Source of the DNA: DASUFH01 sp036274645
GTDB lineage: Bacteria; Acidobacteriota; Terriglobia; 20CM-2-55-15
DNA: 16,549 nucleotides
Reading direction: 5' to 3'
Assembly (NCBI GenBank): GCA_036274645.1
Contig: DASUFH010000331.1
Coordinates: 1-16,549 of the forward strand
The translations under genes and the position numbers were made by a program. Under the pieces are notes generated by a model. It saw nothing but the letters and a program-made list of their open reading frames with translations. It was not told the origin of the DNA and did not search any database. Position 1 is the stretch's first letter, and each line of letters begins with the position of its first letter. Positions 1 through 7,990 of this stretch are shown in pieces.

Positions 1-371
1 TGATTCACATGAACGCGAAGACGCATCCGAAAGACGGGAAGCGGACGTCGCTCGGCCATTCGATCGGTCATTGGGAGGGCGAGACGCTGGTCATCGAGAC
101 GGCCAACTATTCCGCGGGCGTGCTCAATCAATATGTGGAACAGCCTGGACAGCCGACCCGGGGCCTGCTGCATTCGGCGTCCCTGACCACCGTCGAACGG
201 TTGCATCTGGACGCTGCCCGCCAGCGGCTCGTTGTCGAGATCGACATGACAGATCCCGATTTCTTCAAGGTCCCGTTTCCGCGCGTCACGATGGAGTACG
301 GAGTATCCGGGCTGAAGATTGAGCCATTCAACTGTACGCCGGAGGGGTTGACCGGAACCAAAGCGCGGTAA
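1..371 (+). CDS. C-terminal part of an uncharacterised, probably secreted protein (5' end outside window)
   Basis: The frame is open from position 3 to the TAA at 369-371, so the true start lies upstream; the ATG at 9 is probably internal. The visible part carries HPKDGKRTSLGHSIGHWEGE followed by TLVIET, a pattern recurring in many uncharacterised acidobacterial and proteobacterial proteins as HPKD...GHSIGxWEGDTLVVET. A later stretch (TTVERLHLDAARQRLVVEID) matches the usual downstream beta-rich part of those proteins, and the C-terminus is short and hydrophilic. No catalytic residues can be named. It converges on the VOC gene with a 10-bp gap. Family resemblance is from memory of the motif; function is unknown. 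Confidence 0.7.
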   Translation, partial: IHMNAKTHPKDGKRTSLGHSIGHWEGETLVIETANYSAGVLNQYVEQPGQPTRGLLHSASLTTVERLHLDAARQRLVVEIDMTDPDFFKVPFPRVTMEYGVSGLKIEPFNCTPEGLTGTKAR

Positions 372-381
372 GCGAATCAGC

Positions 382-1278
382 TCACGGGCGCGGCGCGCGC
401 TGGATCAGTTCGAGAAAGAGGTTGTTCGGGTCGCGCACGATGATGACTCTGGATCCGTTGTCGTGGGTCACGACTTTGCCTCCCGCGGAAATCACTTCAA
501 GGCCGCCTTCTTTAAGAGCCGCCGCGGCGGCTTCGGCGTCCCGGACCGGCAGGAGCAGCATGGTCGTGCCGGGATCCGGAAGACGGGTGTGGATGGCCTG
601 CCGGTCCGGCGTCTTGAATTCAGTCCATTCAATCGTCGATGCGCGGGCGCCGGGAATCGGCGCTACCGTACGCAGATTGGCGTCCGTCGGGCCGGGTCGA
701 AACCCCATCAGGTCGCGATAGATCTTCAGGGTGGCGGCGGTGTCCGCAACGGTGACGCCAAGTGTGGCGCCGCCGAGTGGTCCGGCGATGTTCTTGTTTT
801 CAACCAGCCGAACATAGAAACCATCCGGATCCTGAATGATGTGTGCCGCGATCTCACGTCCGCCGGCTGCGACCAGACGCTGACGCATGTCGGCGGCGTC
901 GCGCACGTTGAGGATTAATGTCGTGGCGCCCGGATCCTCGAGACGGGGCTTCACCGCCCGCGTGTCGAAATCCCGGTAAGTAATCAACTCGACCGTCATC
1001 TCCCCGCCGGGCACGCGCAGGTTGGCGGCGCTTGAACTCGCCCCTGGCGTGTTTCCGGCCTGCATCGCCCATGGTGTGGGGTCGAACGGGCGAACCGGGC
1101 GCGCCATCTCCAGTCCCATGGCATCGACGTAGAACTTCATCGCCCGGTCGAGATCCGCCACGATGTGGGCATAGCCGCCCACGCCAACCACCTCGGCGGG
1201 GAACTGCGCGGCGACGCTGGTCAACCGGATGCCCGCCAGTAACCCAATGGTCATTGCGGCGGCGAAGATCGTTTTCAT
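382..1278 (-). CDS. Secreted two-domain VOC (glyoxalase/bleomycin-resistance fold) protein
   Basis: 298 aa from the ATG at 1278. This start gives a clean signal peptide (MKTIFAAAMTIGLLAG, then a likely cut after VAA at residue 24); the longer reading from 1362 would bury it behind a basic leader. No strong Shine-Dalgarno is seen. Two VOC repeats follow: about residues 32-163 (GYAHIVADLDRAMKFYVDAM ... FYVRLVE) and about 167-294 (LGVTVADTAATLKIYRDLMG ... LFLELIQ). VOC proteins place a metal between paired beta-alpha-beta-beta-beta units. His38 and the terminal Glu of each repeat could be ligands, but the second repeat lacks the first-strand His, so a glyoxalase I activity is not assured. An extracytoplasmic dioxygenase-, isomerase- or ligand-binding-like role is possible; the substrate is unknown. 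It is downstream of, and in the same direction as, the DUF6152-like gene, separated by a long inverted repeat. Confidence 0.8.
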   Translation of the reverse strand: MKTIFAAAMTIGLLAGIRLTSVAAQFPAEVVGVGGYAHIVADLDRAMKFYVDAMGLEMARPVRPFDPTPWAMQAGNTPGASSSAANLRVPGGEMTVELITYRDFDTRAVKPRLEDPGATTLILNVRDAADMRQRLVAAGGREIAAHIIQDPDGFYVRLVENKNIAGPLGGATLGVTVADTAATLKIYRDLMGFRPGPTDANLRTVAPIPGARASTIEWTEFKTPDRQAIHTRLPDPGTTMLLLPVRDAEAAAAALKEGGLEVISAGGKVVTHDNGSRVIIVRDPNNLFLELIQRAPRP

Positions 1279-1424
1279 GGCGCTGTAATGTTGCCACAGC
1301 GGCCGCTGAATTTCCTTTCGCGCTGCTTGTAGGGGCGGTCTATGATGTCTCTGACCGGCCACGATGTTTCGGAATGGACAAACCTGTGTGGGGCATGCCC
1401 CCCGTTGCCGTCCGGCGGCTCCCC

Positions 1425-1562
1425 GGGTTATTCATTGTCCATTGCCCTGTTGTCGATTGTGACTTGAACCTCTTTCATTTTTCGTTGGCTCGCTGACGGT
1501 AGCGAACAATGAAGGAGGTTCAAGTCACAATCGACAACAGGACAATGGACAATGAATAACCC
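1425..1562. repeat. Long near-perfect inverted repeat (60-bp arms, 18-bp loop)
   Basis: The left arm is 1425-1484 and the right arm 1503-1562. Only three of 60 positions fail to pair as DNA (1445/1542, 1473/1514, 1480/1507); the 1473/1514 pair would be G-U in RNA. The outer ends read GGGTTATTCATTGTCCATTG and its complement, and the arms contain loosely repeated ATTGTCC-type heptamers. The sequence CCCCGG occurs at both borders (1421-1426 and 1560-1565), as a short target duplication would, though this is weak because the motif overlaps the arms. The element lies 17 bp past the stop codon of the DUF6152-like gene and would fold as a large hairpin in its 3' transcript. It could be a small non-autonomous palindromic element or a transcript-end structure. 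Short ORFs through it are by-products of the palindrome. Confidence 0.85.
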
Positions 1563-1579
1563 CGGAACCCCTGGGACCG

Positions 1580-2008
1580 CTATTTGGACGACTCGGTTGT
1601 GCTCGCGCAGGGCGGCCCATACCCGGCGGCGAAATTGCGTCCAGCGAAGGAAATGCACCCTGCTTCAGCGACGAGGCTGCTTGCCGCAGACGCGGGAGGC
1701 GTGGCAAACAGGTAAACCTGCGCGGTTATCTGGTCGCCTGCCTTGAGGGTGTCTTTGAACATGCCGCTGCGGGTGACCGCGTTTACAGCCGCCCAGCCCA
1801 GAGTCCAGTTTTCGGTCTTGCCCTCACTTTTCACGTCGATGTGAATACGGATATGTGGATTAGTCCACTCCAATTCCGAGATCACCCCGGTGAGTGTGAC
1901 AGCCTTGTTACGGTCGAGTCCCGACGACGAGTGATGGGCCGCCAGGACTGACGCGGCAATGAACCAACTGGCGCCGATAATCAGACAAGCCACGCGCGAA
2001 ACCTTCAT
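1580..2008 (-). CDS. Small secreted DUF6152-like protein
   Basis: 142 aa. The ATG at 2008 is preceded by a good Shine-Dalgarno, GGAGG seven bases upstream (GGAGGTCAACTATG), and begins a signal peptide (MKVSRVACLIIGASWF, cleavage near VLA-AHH). The mature protein starts AHHSSSGLDRNKAVTLTGVI and continues ELEWTNPHIRIHIDV, GKTENWTLG and LKAGDQITAQV, the usual order of conserved blocks in DUF6152 proteins, a family of short beta-rich periplasmic proteins of unknown function common in Acidobacteria and Proteobacteria. The last 45 residues are less typical and rich in Ala and Ser. The gene lies 161 bp downstream of rhaB in the same direction, so co-transcription is possible, but nothing ties it to rhamnose use. 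Confidence 0.8.
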   Translation of the reverse strand: MKVSRVACLIIGASWFIAASVLAAHHSSSGLDRNKAVTLTGVISELEWTNPHIRIHIDVKSEGKTENWTLGWAAVNAVTRSGMFKDTLKAGDQITAQVYLFATPPASAASSLVAEAGCISFAGRNFAAGYGPPCASTTESSK

Positions 2009-2169
2009 AGTTGACCTCCGTCTCCAGCGATTGATGACCTGATTGTTTGGTGGACGGCGACCGATGATATCGGGAAAAGACTGCGCGCTGTCCGCCTTCC
2101 GCGACATCCTACGGACTGTCCGGAGGCGTTCCCATGACCTAAAAGATACCCGTGCGCTTTTTTTGACGG

Positions 2170-3687
2170 CTAATGTTCAGGGGGGTGTTCCTGGTAGCGC
2201 GCTTCGATGTCGGCGTAACGGCGCGCCGCCTCCGCCCACGAGCGTGACGGATGTGGGGCGAACCGTTTTAACGCGACGTGCTGCGAAACATAACGCCGCG
2301 CCTCCGCAAGCGTCTGGAAGCGTCCCGCGCGGATCCCCTGGATGAGAACGTTGCCGATGGCCGTGGCTTCAACGGGACCGGCCACGACCGGCAGACCGCT
2401 GGCGCTTGCCGTGACCTGATTCAGGTAATCGTTCCGGCTTCCCCCGCCCACGATGTGGATTCCCCGGATCGCCGTGCCGGTAAGGAACTCGATTGTCCGG
2501 ATGACCGACGCGTAACGGAACGCGAGGGAGTCCAGGATGACCTTGGTGACGTCGGCAGGGGCCTCCGACGCGTTCTGGCGCGTTTCGCGCAGTTGGTCCG
2601 CGATCGAGGCCAGCATGCTTCGGGGAGAGAAGAACCGGGGATCATCCGGATAGATCAGGCCGGTCGACGCCTGGTCCGTATTGAGTTTCCGGAAGGTCTC
2701 ATCATAGGGAACGTCCGTACCATGCGTACTCCACTCCCTGCGGCAAGACTCGAAGATCCAGAGTCCCATCACGTTCTTCAGGAACCGTGTCACGCCGAAG
2801 GCGCCGCCCTCGTTGGTAAAGTTATTGCGCGCGGTATCGGGGTTGATAAGCGGGCTGCCGTGTTCGACGCCCGCCAGCGACCACGTGCCGGAAGAAATAT
2901 AGGCGTAACCCGCTTCCAATGGCGCGCCCACAACCGCGCTGGCCGTGTCGTGCGTCGCCGGCGCCACAAGCGAGGCGTCGTCAAGCTGGAGTCTGGCTCG
3001 GAGCTCCGACTTCAGCGGGCCGAGGTTCTCGCCTGCCGGAACGATCTCCCCCAGCAGTCGCGCGGGCAGGCCCAGGCGGCCAAGCAGTTCCGTGTCCCAG
3101 TTCCCGCTGCCGGCGTTCAGCATCTGGGTCGTGGTCGCGTTCGTGTATTCGGTCGCGGCCCTTCCGGATAGAAAGAAATGCACGAGGTCTGGAATCAACA
3201 GCAGCCGTTCGGCGCCTTCCGGCAGGCCGGTTGCGGCGTGAGCGGCCAGCTGAAAGAGAGTGTTGAACGCCATCAACTGAATTCCGGTTCGAGCGTAGAG
3301 TTCTTCGCGCGAGACCCGCTCAAAGATCCTCTCCATGACACCCGCGGTCCGGCGGTCCCGGTAACAGACGGGGTCTTCACAGAGGCTTCCGGCGGCGTCA
3401 ATCAGTCCATAATCCACTCCCCATGAATCGACGCCGATGCTGGCGACGACGGCGCCGTTACGGCGCGCAAACTCTCCCGCCTGCTGCAAGCCCGATTCAA
3501 CAGATCCGAGAATCTCGGCCGCCGGCCATCTCAGACGGCCATTGCGCAGGTTGGGCTCATAGCGAAAACGCCGGACCTCTTCCATGGAGAGTTGTTCGGA
3601 TTCCAGGCGCGCCACGATGACGCGTCCGCTGCCGGCGCCCAGATCCACAGCCACATAAGCAGGTACAGGTTGTGTTCTTGAGGGCAT
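2170..3687 (-). CDS. rhaB: Rhamnulokinase
   Basis: 505 aa from the ATG at 3687, close to the 489 aa of E. coli RhaB. It phosphorylates L-rhamnulose to L-rhamnulose-1-phosphate with ATP in the cytoplasm. It is an FGGY/ASKHA-fold kinase. The N-terminal phosphate-1 loop is YVAVDLGAGSGR (residues 11-22), followed by IGVDSWGVDYGLID, GTWSLAGVE and the C-terminal adenosine loop GGGSRNDYLNQ. The block ATHDTASAV places the expected catalytic Asp at residue 247, matching the HDTASAV block around Asp237 of the E. coli enzyme. The longer reading to 3798 would add an unrelated N-terminus and overlap the start of the divergent gene, so 3687 is preferred although its Shine-Dalgarno is weak. It is head-to-head with the GH106 rhamnosidase across 113 bp, which suggests shared induction. 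Confidence 0.93.
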   Translation of the reverse strand: MPSRTQPVPAYVAVDLGAGSGRVIVARLESEQLSMEEVRRFRYEPNLRNGRLRWPAAEILGSVESGLQQAGEFARRNGAVVASIGVDSWGVDYGLIDAAGSLCEDPVCYRDRRTAGVMERIFERVSREELYARTGIQLMAFNTLFQLAAHAATGLPEGAERLLLIPDLVHFFLSGRAATEYTNATTTQMLNAGSGNWDTELLGRLGLPARLLGEIVPAGENLGPLKSELRARLQLDDASLVAPATHDTASAVVGAPLEAGYAYISSGTWSLAGVEHGSPLINPDTARNNFTNEGGAFGVTRFLKNVMGLWIFESCRREWSTHGTDVPYDETFRKLNTDQASTGLIYPDDPRFFSPRSMLASIADQLRETRQNASEAPADVTKVILDSLAFRYASVIRTIEFLTGTAIRGIHIVGGGSRNDYLNQVTASASGLPVVAGPVEATAIGNVLIQGIRAGRFQTLAEARRYVSQHVALKRFAPHPSRSWAEAARRYADIEARYQEHPPEH

Positions 3688-3800
3688 TCTCCACGGCAGG
3701 ATATCGCAACAGGCCTGAATACGTGTGAATTCGGAGGCTGTCCCCGGATCTTCGCCGTGATATGGTTCCGACCACTCCCACGAGATCGAGGACAACATCC
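3688..3800. promoter_or_regulatory. Divergent control region between rhaB and the GH106 gene
   Basis: This 113-bp spacer must hold the promoters for both rhaB (left) and the rhamnosidase (right). A GAGGA Shine-Dalgarno at 3788-3792, eight bases before the ATG at 3801, supports that start. A widely spaced inverted pair, CACGGC (from about 3692) and GCCGTG (about 3756), and a GAATACGTGTGAATTC segment could be regulator sites. No consensus -35/-10 pair stands out. The regulatory role follows from gene orientation and is not proven by motif. Confidence 0.45.
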
Positions 3801-6800
3801 ATGAAGAAAGTCCGTTCGACAGGTCTCATCGTAGTGGCCCTTGTTCTTTCCTCAATCGTTGCCACCGAGATGTTCACGCAAACGGCCGACCCGCTCGCCG
3901 ATGGGTTCCGGAATCCACCGGCTTCGGCTCGTCCGCGGACGTGGTGGCATTGGACGCAGGGAAATGTCACCAAAGAAGGCATCACCAGGGATCTGGAGTG
4001 GATGAAGCGCGTGGGTATCGGCGGATTCCAGCTGGCCGATGTGGCGTCCGGCAGCGGTCAGGAGGTCGCCAGCAAGATCAACTTTGGAACGCCGGAATGG
4101 TTCGACGCCGTTCGGCACGCCGCCGCCGAAGCGAAGCGCCTGGATCTCGAGATGACGATCTTCAGTTCACCGGGGTGGAGCGAGACCGGCGGACCATGGG
4201 TGACCCCGGCGCAGGGAATGCAGCGTCTGGTCTGGACGGAAACGATCATTGCGGGCGGCAGGAATTTCTCGGGGAAGCTTGCGCAACCGCCGGCAAATCT
4301 CAACTTCTACGCAGATACGAAGGTGATTGCGTTCAAGCTTCCGGACGGTGAACAGAGCGCCGCGGGTTTGAATCCACGGGTCACATCGAGTGGCGGAGAT
4401 GTGAAGGATCCATCCGGGATGCTCGACAACAACCGGCAGACCTCAACCACTATCCGCGCCGGCGGGAATGGCGTCGCGTGGGTTCAGTTCGAATACCCGC
4501 AGGCGATCGAGGCTCAGGCGATCACGATCGGCGCCCGCAGTGGCCGCGCGGGGGCGCCGCAGGGCCGCGTGCTGGCGAGTGATGACGGCCAGACCTTCCG
4601 CACCATCGTCAGTTTGCCCGGGACGCAGCTCTATCGCCAGTCCGCCTATCGCACCTATGCCTTTCCTGCGGTGACCGCCCGGTTCTTCCGCCTCGAAATG
4701 ACCGGCGCTCCGACGGATCCCGACACCACCATGAGTCAGGCGCGCCCGCCCGTTCCCATGGAGTATCAGGTGACGGATGCCGCGATTACCACGGCGGCGC
4801 GCGTCCACCGCTGGGAAGAGAAGACTGTCAATGGATTCATCTTCGAATACGACACGGTTCCGACTCCCGGTGTTCCGGCGGCAAAGACCGTCGCCACGAC
4901 AGACGTGATCGACCTGACCGCCAACATGCAGCCGGACAGCACACTCAACTGGAATGCGCCGGCCGGAACATGGATGGCGCTTCGAATGGGGCATGTGCCC
5001 ACCGGCGCCCGCAACCGTCCCGCGACGCCCGCCGGATCCGGCCTCGAAGCCGACAAGCTCAGCCGTGAGAGTATGGAGGCCTACTATCACGGATACTTCG
5101 ATCCGATTGAAAAGGCGCTGGGACCCTTGTTCGGGGACAGCCTCAAGATGGTCATGATGGACAGCTGGGAAGCGGGCATGGATAACTGGACGGACGCGAT
5201 CCTGACGGAATTCCAGAAACGCCGCGGCTACAATCCCCTTCCTTTCCTTCCAGCCCTGACCGGACGAATTGTCGGCGGCGCGGACGTCAGCGATCGCTTC
5301 CTCTGGGATTTCCGCCGGACGCTTGCGGATCTCTGGGCGGAAAACCATTACGGAACCATGACGAAACTGCTCGAGGAGAAAGGACTGGGCACGTACGCCG
5401 AAGCGGCGGGCGTTTCGCTGGAGATTCCCGAAGACACGCTCCTGAACAAGAAATACACGACTATTCCAATGGGCGAATTCTGGGTGCGCGACCTGCATCC
5501 CCGTTTGATGTATTACCAGGACGTCCGCGGCGCGGCGTCCGCGGCGCATGTCTATGGGAAGCCGCTGGTCGCGGCAGAGTCGTTTACGGGCGGAGGATAC
5601 GAATCGCCGTTCACGCTCAAGAAAGTTGCCGATTACTGGGTCGCGCAGGGCATCAACCGCCTGGTGTTTCACACCTCGGCGCATCAGCCGCTCGACACCA
5701 AGCCGGGCAACACGATGGTCGGCACGCATATCAACCGCAACATCACCTGGGCGGACGAGGCGCGCCCGCTGATGGATTACTTTTCGCGAACGTCGTTCAT
5801 GCTGCAGCAGGGATTGTTCGTTGCGGATTTCGCATACCTGCTGAACGAAGGCGCCCCATCGACGATGCCGATCTGGGGCGCCGGGCTGCAGCCGGCCGTG
5901 CCGGCAGGCCATGACTTTGATTACATCAACGCCGACGCGCTGCTCCACCGGATGACCGTCGCTCCGGACGGACGGCTCACGCTGCCCGATGGGATGAGCT
6001 ACCGCATTCTCGTGCTGCCGCAGACCGACATGATGCGGCCGGAACTGCTGCGCAAGCTGCGGTCGCTGGTCGAAGACGGCGCGACTGTTGTCGGCCCGCG
6101 TCCGTCGAAATCGCCCAGCTTGATGGGATATCCCGGAAGCGACGCGGAGGTCGCTCAGTTGGCCGCCGAGCTCTGGGGCGACATCGATGGCGTCAGCCGG
6201 AACTACAACCGCCTCGGGAAAGGGCAGGTGGTTTACGGCTTGCCGCTGACGGATGTCCTGAAGTCGATCAAGCTGGCGCCCGATTTCGAGTATTCCGGTG
6301 GTCTCGACGCGGACGTGGCGTGGATGCATCGCAGGTCGGAGACAGCGGACATCTACTATGTTGCGAATCTCACCGATCAGCCCAGGAAGCTCGAGGCGCG
6401 CTTTCACGTTTCCGGCAAAGCGGCCGAGATCTGGCGTCCGGATACAGGCGAAATCGCGCCTGCAGGCTATTCCATTGAGAACGGGCGGACGACGGTTCCG
6501 CTGCAACTGGACGAACGGGAATTGGTTTTCGTTGTCTTCCGGCAGGCGGCGGCGCAGCCGTCGCGCCAGGCGCAGGAATCTGCAACGTCTGTTCTTGCCA
6601 CGATCGCCGGTCCGTGGGACGTGACATTCCCTCCGGGCCTGGGCGCGCCGGAGAGGGTCCAACTCGCCGAACTGGCGCCGTGGAGCGCCAACGCGGATGA
6701 CGGTGTCCGATATTTTTCAGGGACAGCGACCTATGCAAAAACCGTTCAGGTTCAGCAAAACTGGATCGCTTCCGGCCGCGTGATGCTCGATCTGGGCGCT

Positions 6801-7094
6801 GTGGCCGATCTGGCCGAGGTCGTGGTGAATGGCCGGTCGGTGGCGATCGCCTGGAAACCGCCCTACCGTGTGGACGTAACGGACGCGCTCCGGGCCGGAC
6901 CGAACAATATCGAGATCAAAGTCACCAACGAATGGACCAACCGCATCCTCGGCGATCGCGGCGCTCCGCCGCAGCGGCGCGTCCTGTCAGGAGCAGCAAC
7001 TGGCGGCCGCGGTGGCGGCGGTGGTCGGGGCGGCGGTCCGGCGCCCGAATCCGGATTGCTTGGACCGGTCAGGCTACTCGCCGTGACCCGATGA
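3801..7094 (+). CDS. Secreted GH106-family alpha-L-rhamnosidase
   Basis: 1097 aa, typical for GH106. The ATG at 3801 has GAGGA eight bases upstream and begins a signal peptide (MKKVRSTGLIVVALVLSSIV). The N-terminal catalytic region starts FRNPPASARPRTWWHWTQGN and continues GIGGFQLADV and MTIFSSPGWSETGGPWVTP, hallmark GH106 blocks. An inserted discoidin-like beta domain spans about residues 190-302 (GMLDNNRQTSTT ... ARFFRLEM). Catalytic blocks follow: MMDSWEAGMDNW with Glu457, and VAAESFTGGGY with Glu593. These align in position with the two glutamates I recall as catalytic in the Bacteroides enzyme BT0986, but this is from memory. The C-terminus is a jelly-roll sugar-binding domain (LDLGAVADLAEVVVNGRSVA) with a Gly/Arg-rich loop near 1067-1080. 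The likely role is cutting terminal rhamnose from pectic or other plant or bacterial glycans outside the cytoplasm. The adjacent rhaB, rhaI and rhaD support the specificity. Confidence 0.9.
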   Translation: MKKVRSTGLIVVALVLSSIVATEMFTQTADPLADGFRNPPASARPRTWWHWTQGNVTKEGITRDLEWMKRVGIGGFQLADVASGSGQEVASKINFGTPEWFDAVRHAAAEAKRLDLEMTIFSSPGWSETGGPWVTPAQGMQRLVWTETIIAGGRNFSGKLAQPPANLNFYADTKVIAFKLPDGEQSAAGLNPRVTSSGGDVKDPSGMLDNNRQTSTTIRAGGNGVAWVQFEYPQAIEAQAITIGARSGRAGAPQGRVLASDDGQTFRTIVSLPGTQLYRQSAYRTYAFPAVTARFFRLEMTGAPTDPDTTMSQARPPVPMEYQVTDAAITTAARVHRWEEKTVNGFIFEYDTVPTPGVPAAKTVATTDVIDLTANMQPDSTLNWNAPAGTWMALRMGHVPTGARNRPATPAGSGLEADKLSRESMEAYYHGYFDPIEKALGPLFGDSLKMVMMDSWEAGMDNWTDAILTEFQKRRGYNPLPFLPALTGRIVGGADVSDRFLWDFRRTLADLWAENHYGTMTKLLEEKGLGTYAEAAGVSLEIPEDTLLNKKYTTIPMGEFWVRDLHPRLMYYQDVRGAASAAHVYGKPLVAAESFTGGGYESPFTLKKVADYWVAQGINRLVFHTSAHQPLDTKPGNTMVGTHINRNITWADEARPLMDYFSRTSFMLQQGLFVADFAYLLNEGAPSTMPIWGAGLQPAVPAGHDFDYINADALLHRMTVAPDGRLTLPDGMSYRILVLPQTDMMRPELLRKLRSLVEDGATVVGPRPSKSPSLMGYPGSDAEVAQLAAELWGDIDGVSRNYNRLGKGQVVYGLPLTDVLKSIKLAPDFEYSGGLDADVAWMHRRSETADIYYVANLTDQPRKLEARFHVSGKAAEIWRPDTGEIAPAGYSIENGRTTVPLQLDERELVFVVFRQAAAQPSRQAQESATSVLATIAGPWDVTFPPGLGAPERVQLAELAPWSANADDGVRYFSGTATYAKTVQVQQNWIASGRVMLDLGAVADLAEVVVNGRSVAIAWKPPYRVDVTDALRAGPNNIEIKVTNEWTNRILGDRGAPPQRRVLSGAATGGRGGGGGRGGGPAPESGLLGPVRLLAVTR

Positions 7095-7124
7095 GCGTGG
7101 CTACATCTGGAGTCTGACCATGTT

Positions 7125-7141
7125 GCACGCCGGAGGCGCGC
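7125..7141. repeat. REP-like hairpin 1, degenerate extra copy
   Basis: GCACGCCGGAGGCGCGC repeats the hairpin at 7160-7176 with one change in the second arm. The two copies start 35 bp apart and share flanking TTGCACGCCGGAGGCG and GCCCGGA, so they form a short direct tandem. This is probably a decayed or partial unit of the array beside it. Confidence 0.65.
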
Positions 7142-7159
7142 CCGGAGTTTGGCCACTTT

Positions 7160-7377
7160 GCACGCCGGAGGCGTGCCCGGAAGATAGCCCCGGGTGGAGC
7201 GAAAGCGACACCCGGGGAGGGTCAATCGGAAGGGCTTGCGCCCCTTCCGGGGCGCCTCTGTTGCTATTAATTGACCGACCCGGGGTGGCTCGCGTTTTCT
7301 TTCTGCTTCGCCCTATCGGGCTCGCGCTCCGTGGCTCGCTCACCCCGGGCTATCGTCCTGGCACGCCTCTGGCGTGC
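7160..7377. repeat. 218-bp symmetric composite palindrome: two inverted REP-like units sharing a central hairpin
   Basis: Read from the left it contains: hairpin 1 (GCACGCC-GGA-GGCGTGC, 7160-7176); ATAGCC (7184-7189); a 9-bp stem CCCCGGGTG/CACCCGGGG (7188-7196 with 7209-7217); GGTCAAT (7220-7226); and a central hairpin GCGCCCC-TTCC-GGGGCGC (7238-7255). The order then reverses: ATTGACC (7270-7276); a stem CCCGGGGTG/CACCCCGGG (7279-7287 with 7341-7349); GGCTAT (7348-7353); and hairpin 1 again (GCACGCC-TCT-GGCGTGC, 7361-7377). The arms match each other but are not identical. The same module order occurs once on the other side of the RAYT gene, so this is the likely substrate or relic of that transposase. 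Confidence 0.85.
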
Positions 7378-7532
7378 GCTGGAATCTGGCCGCAACCGCC
7401 TCACACTTCGTATGCGTAACGGACAGAGATCGAACCGGCAAATTCCGGACGTAACCTTCGAGCTACTGGTCTAACTACGTCAGGCACGCCCTCTGCATCC
7501 TCTGCATACATGCTGTCCAGACTCCAGGCTTG

Positions 7533-7976
7533 TTACCATAAGTACTTCTCATCGAATTCGACCCCGGCCAGACGCAATAGATCGAGATACTCTTCCTCGA
7601 ATGTCTTCTTGCGATGGTGTTCTGCCTGGTTCGCTATGTAACCTTGCACCTTGTTCAAGTGCGAGGGACTGACGGTAAATGCGCCATACCCTTCCTGCCA
7701 CGCGAATTTGTGCACACCATGCTGATGAATCCACGCTGACGAACCACGCTTTATCTGTCGAACGGCTTCAGATAGCGTGGTTGTGGCCTTCATTCCAGTC
7801 AGGACGTGGACATGATCTCCGGTTCCACCGATTGAGCGCGCGACGGCGTCCATGCCGCGGAGGATGCCACCGATGTATGCGTGCAGTTCTTCGCGCCACG
7901 GCTCCGCAATGGTCCTGCTCCGGCCTTTCGTGGAAAAGACTATGTGATAGTGGAGGCTTAGATGTGTGGAAGGCAT
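7533..7976 (-). CDS. REP-associated tyrosine transposase (RAYT, IS200-like, Y1 HUH family)
   Basis: 147 aa from the ATG at 7976, with GAGGG about 10 bases upstream; the reading to 8027 adds an unrelated leader made of repeat DNA. The protein carries the family blocks in order: LHYHIVFSTKGR, LHAYIGGILRG, IGGTGDHVHVL with the HUH pair His55/His57, IKRGSSAWI, FAWQEGYGAFTVS, VQGYIANQ with the candidate nucleophile Tyr113, and EHHRKKTFEEEY. The C-terminus FDEKYLW is the usual ending. All expected catalytic residues are present, so it may be active as a single-strand nuclease/transposase acting on palindromic DNA. RAYTs are usually single-copy domesticated relatives of IS200/IS605 transposases flanked by REP palindromes, and such palindromes are present on both sides here. 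It interrupts the rhamnose gene cluster. Confidence 0.92.
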   Translation of the reverse strand: MPSTHLSLHYHIVFSTKGRSRTIAEPWREELHAYIGGILRGMDAVARSIGGTGDHVHVLTGMKATTTLSEAVRQIKRGSSAWIHQHGVHKFAWQEGYGAFTVSPSHLNKVQGYIANQAEHHRKKTFEEEYLDLLRLAGVEFDEKYLW

Positions 7977-7990
7977 GACGGCAAAGCCCT

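Larger units (their letters stand above)
7095..7532. other. 438-bp gene-free spacer filled by RAYT-type palindromic repeats
   Basis: No coding region is convincing here. From 7125 to 7377 the spacer consists of REP-like palindromes, listed separately. From 7378 to 7532 I see only unstructured sequence, with a short tRNA-like T-loop string on the minus strand that does not fold as a tRNA. It is downstream of the GH106 gene and downstream of the RAYT gene, so it is the shared 3' region of two converging genes. No U-tract terminator is evident. Confidence 0.6.

Noticed and set aside
1390..1401. GGGGCATGCCCC palindrome upstream of the VOC gene
   Set aside because: Only 12 bp and not repeated elsewhere in the window; such palindromes arise easily in GC-rich sequence.
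1428..1658. Small minus-strand ORF through the long inverted repeat
   Set aside because: Its sequence is generated by the palindrome itself (both arms translated), and it overlaps the 3' end of the DUF6152-like gene in another frame.
4443..6662. 739-codon open frame on the minus strand opposite the GH106 gene
   Set aside because: It lies wholly antisense to a well-supported gene, has Arg/His-rich low-quality composition and no recognisable motif; long antisense frames are expected in GC-rich DNA.
7125..7377. CRISPR array
   Set aside because: The repeats are inverted hairpin modules of unequal spacing without regular unique spacers, and no cas genes are present.
7405..7490. tRNA-like string on the minus strand (GGTTCGATCTC resembles a T-loop)
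   Set aside because: The flanking bases do not pair into a T stem, and I could not build an acceptor stem or anticodon arm. At most it is a decayed fragment.
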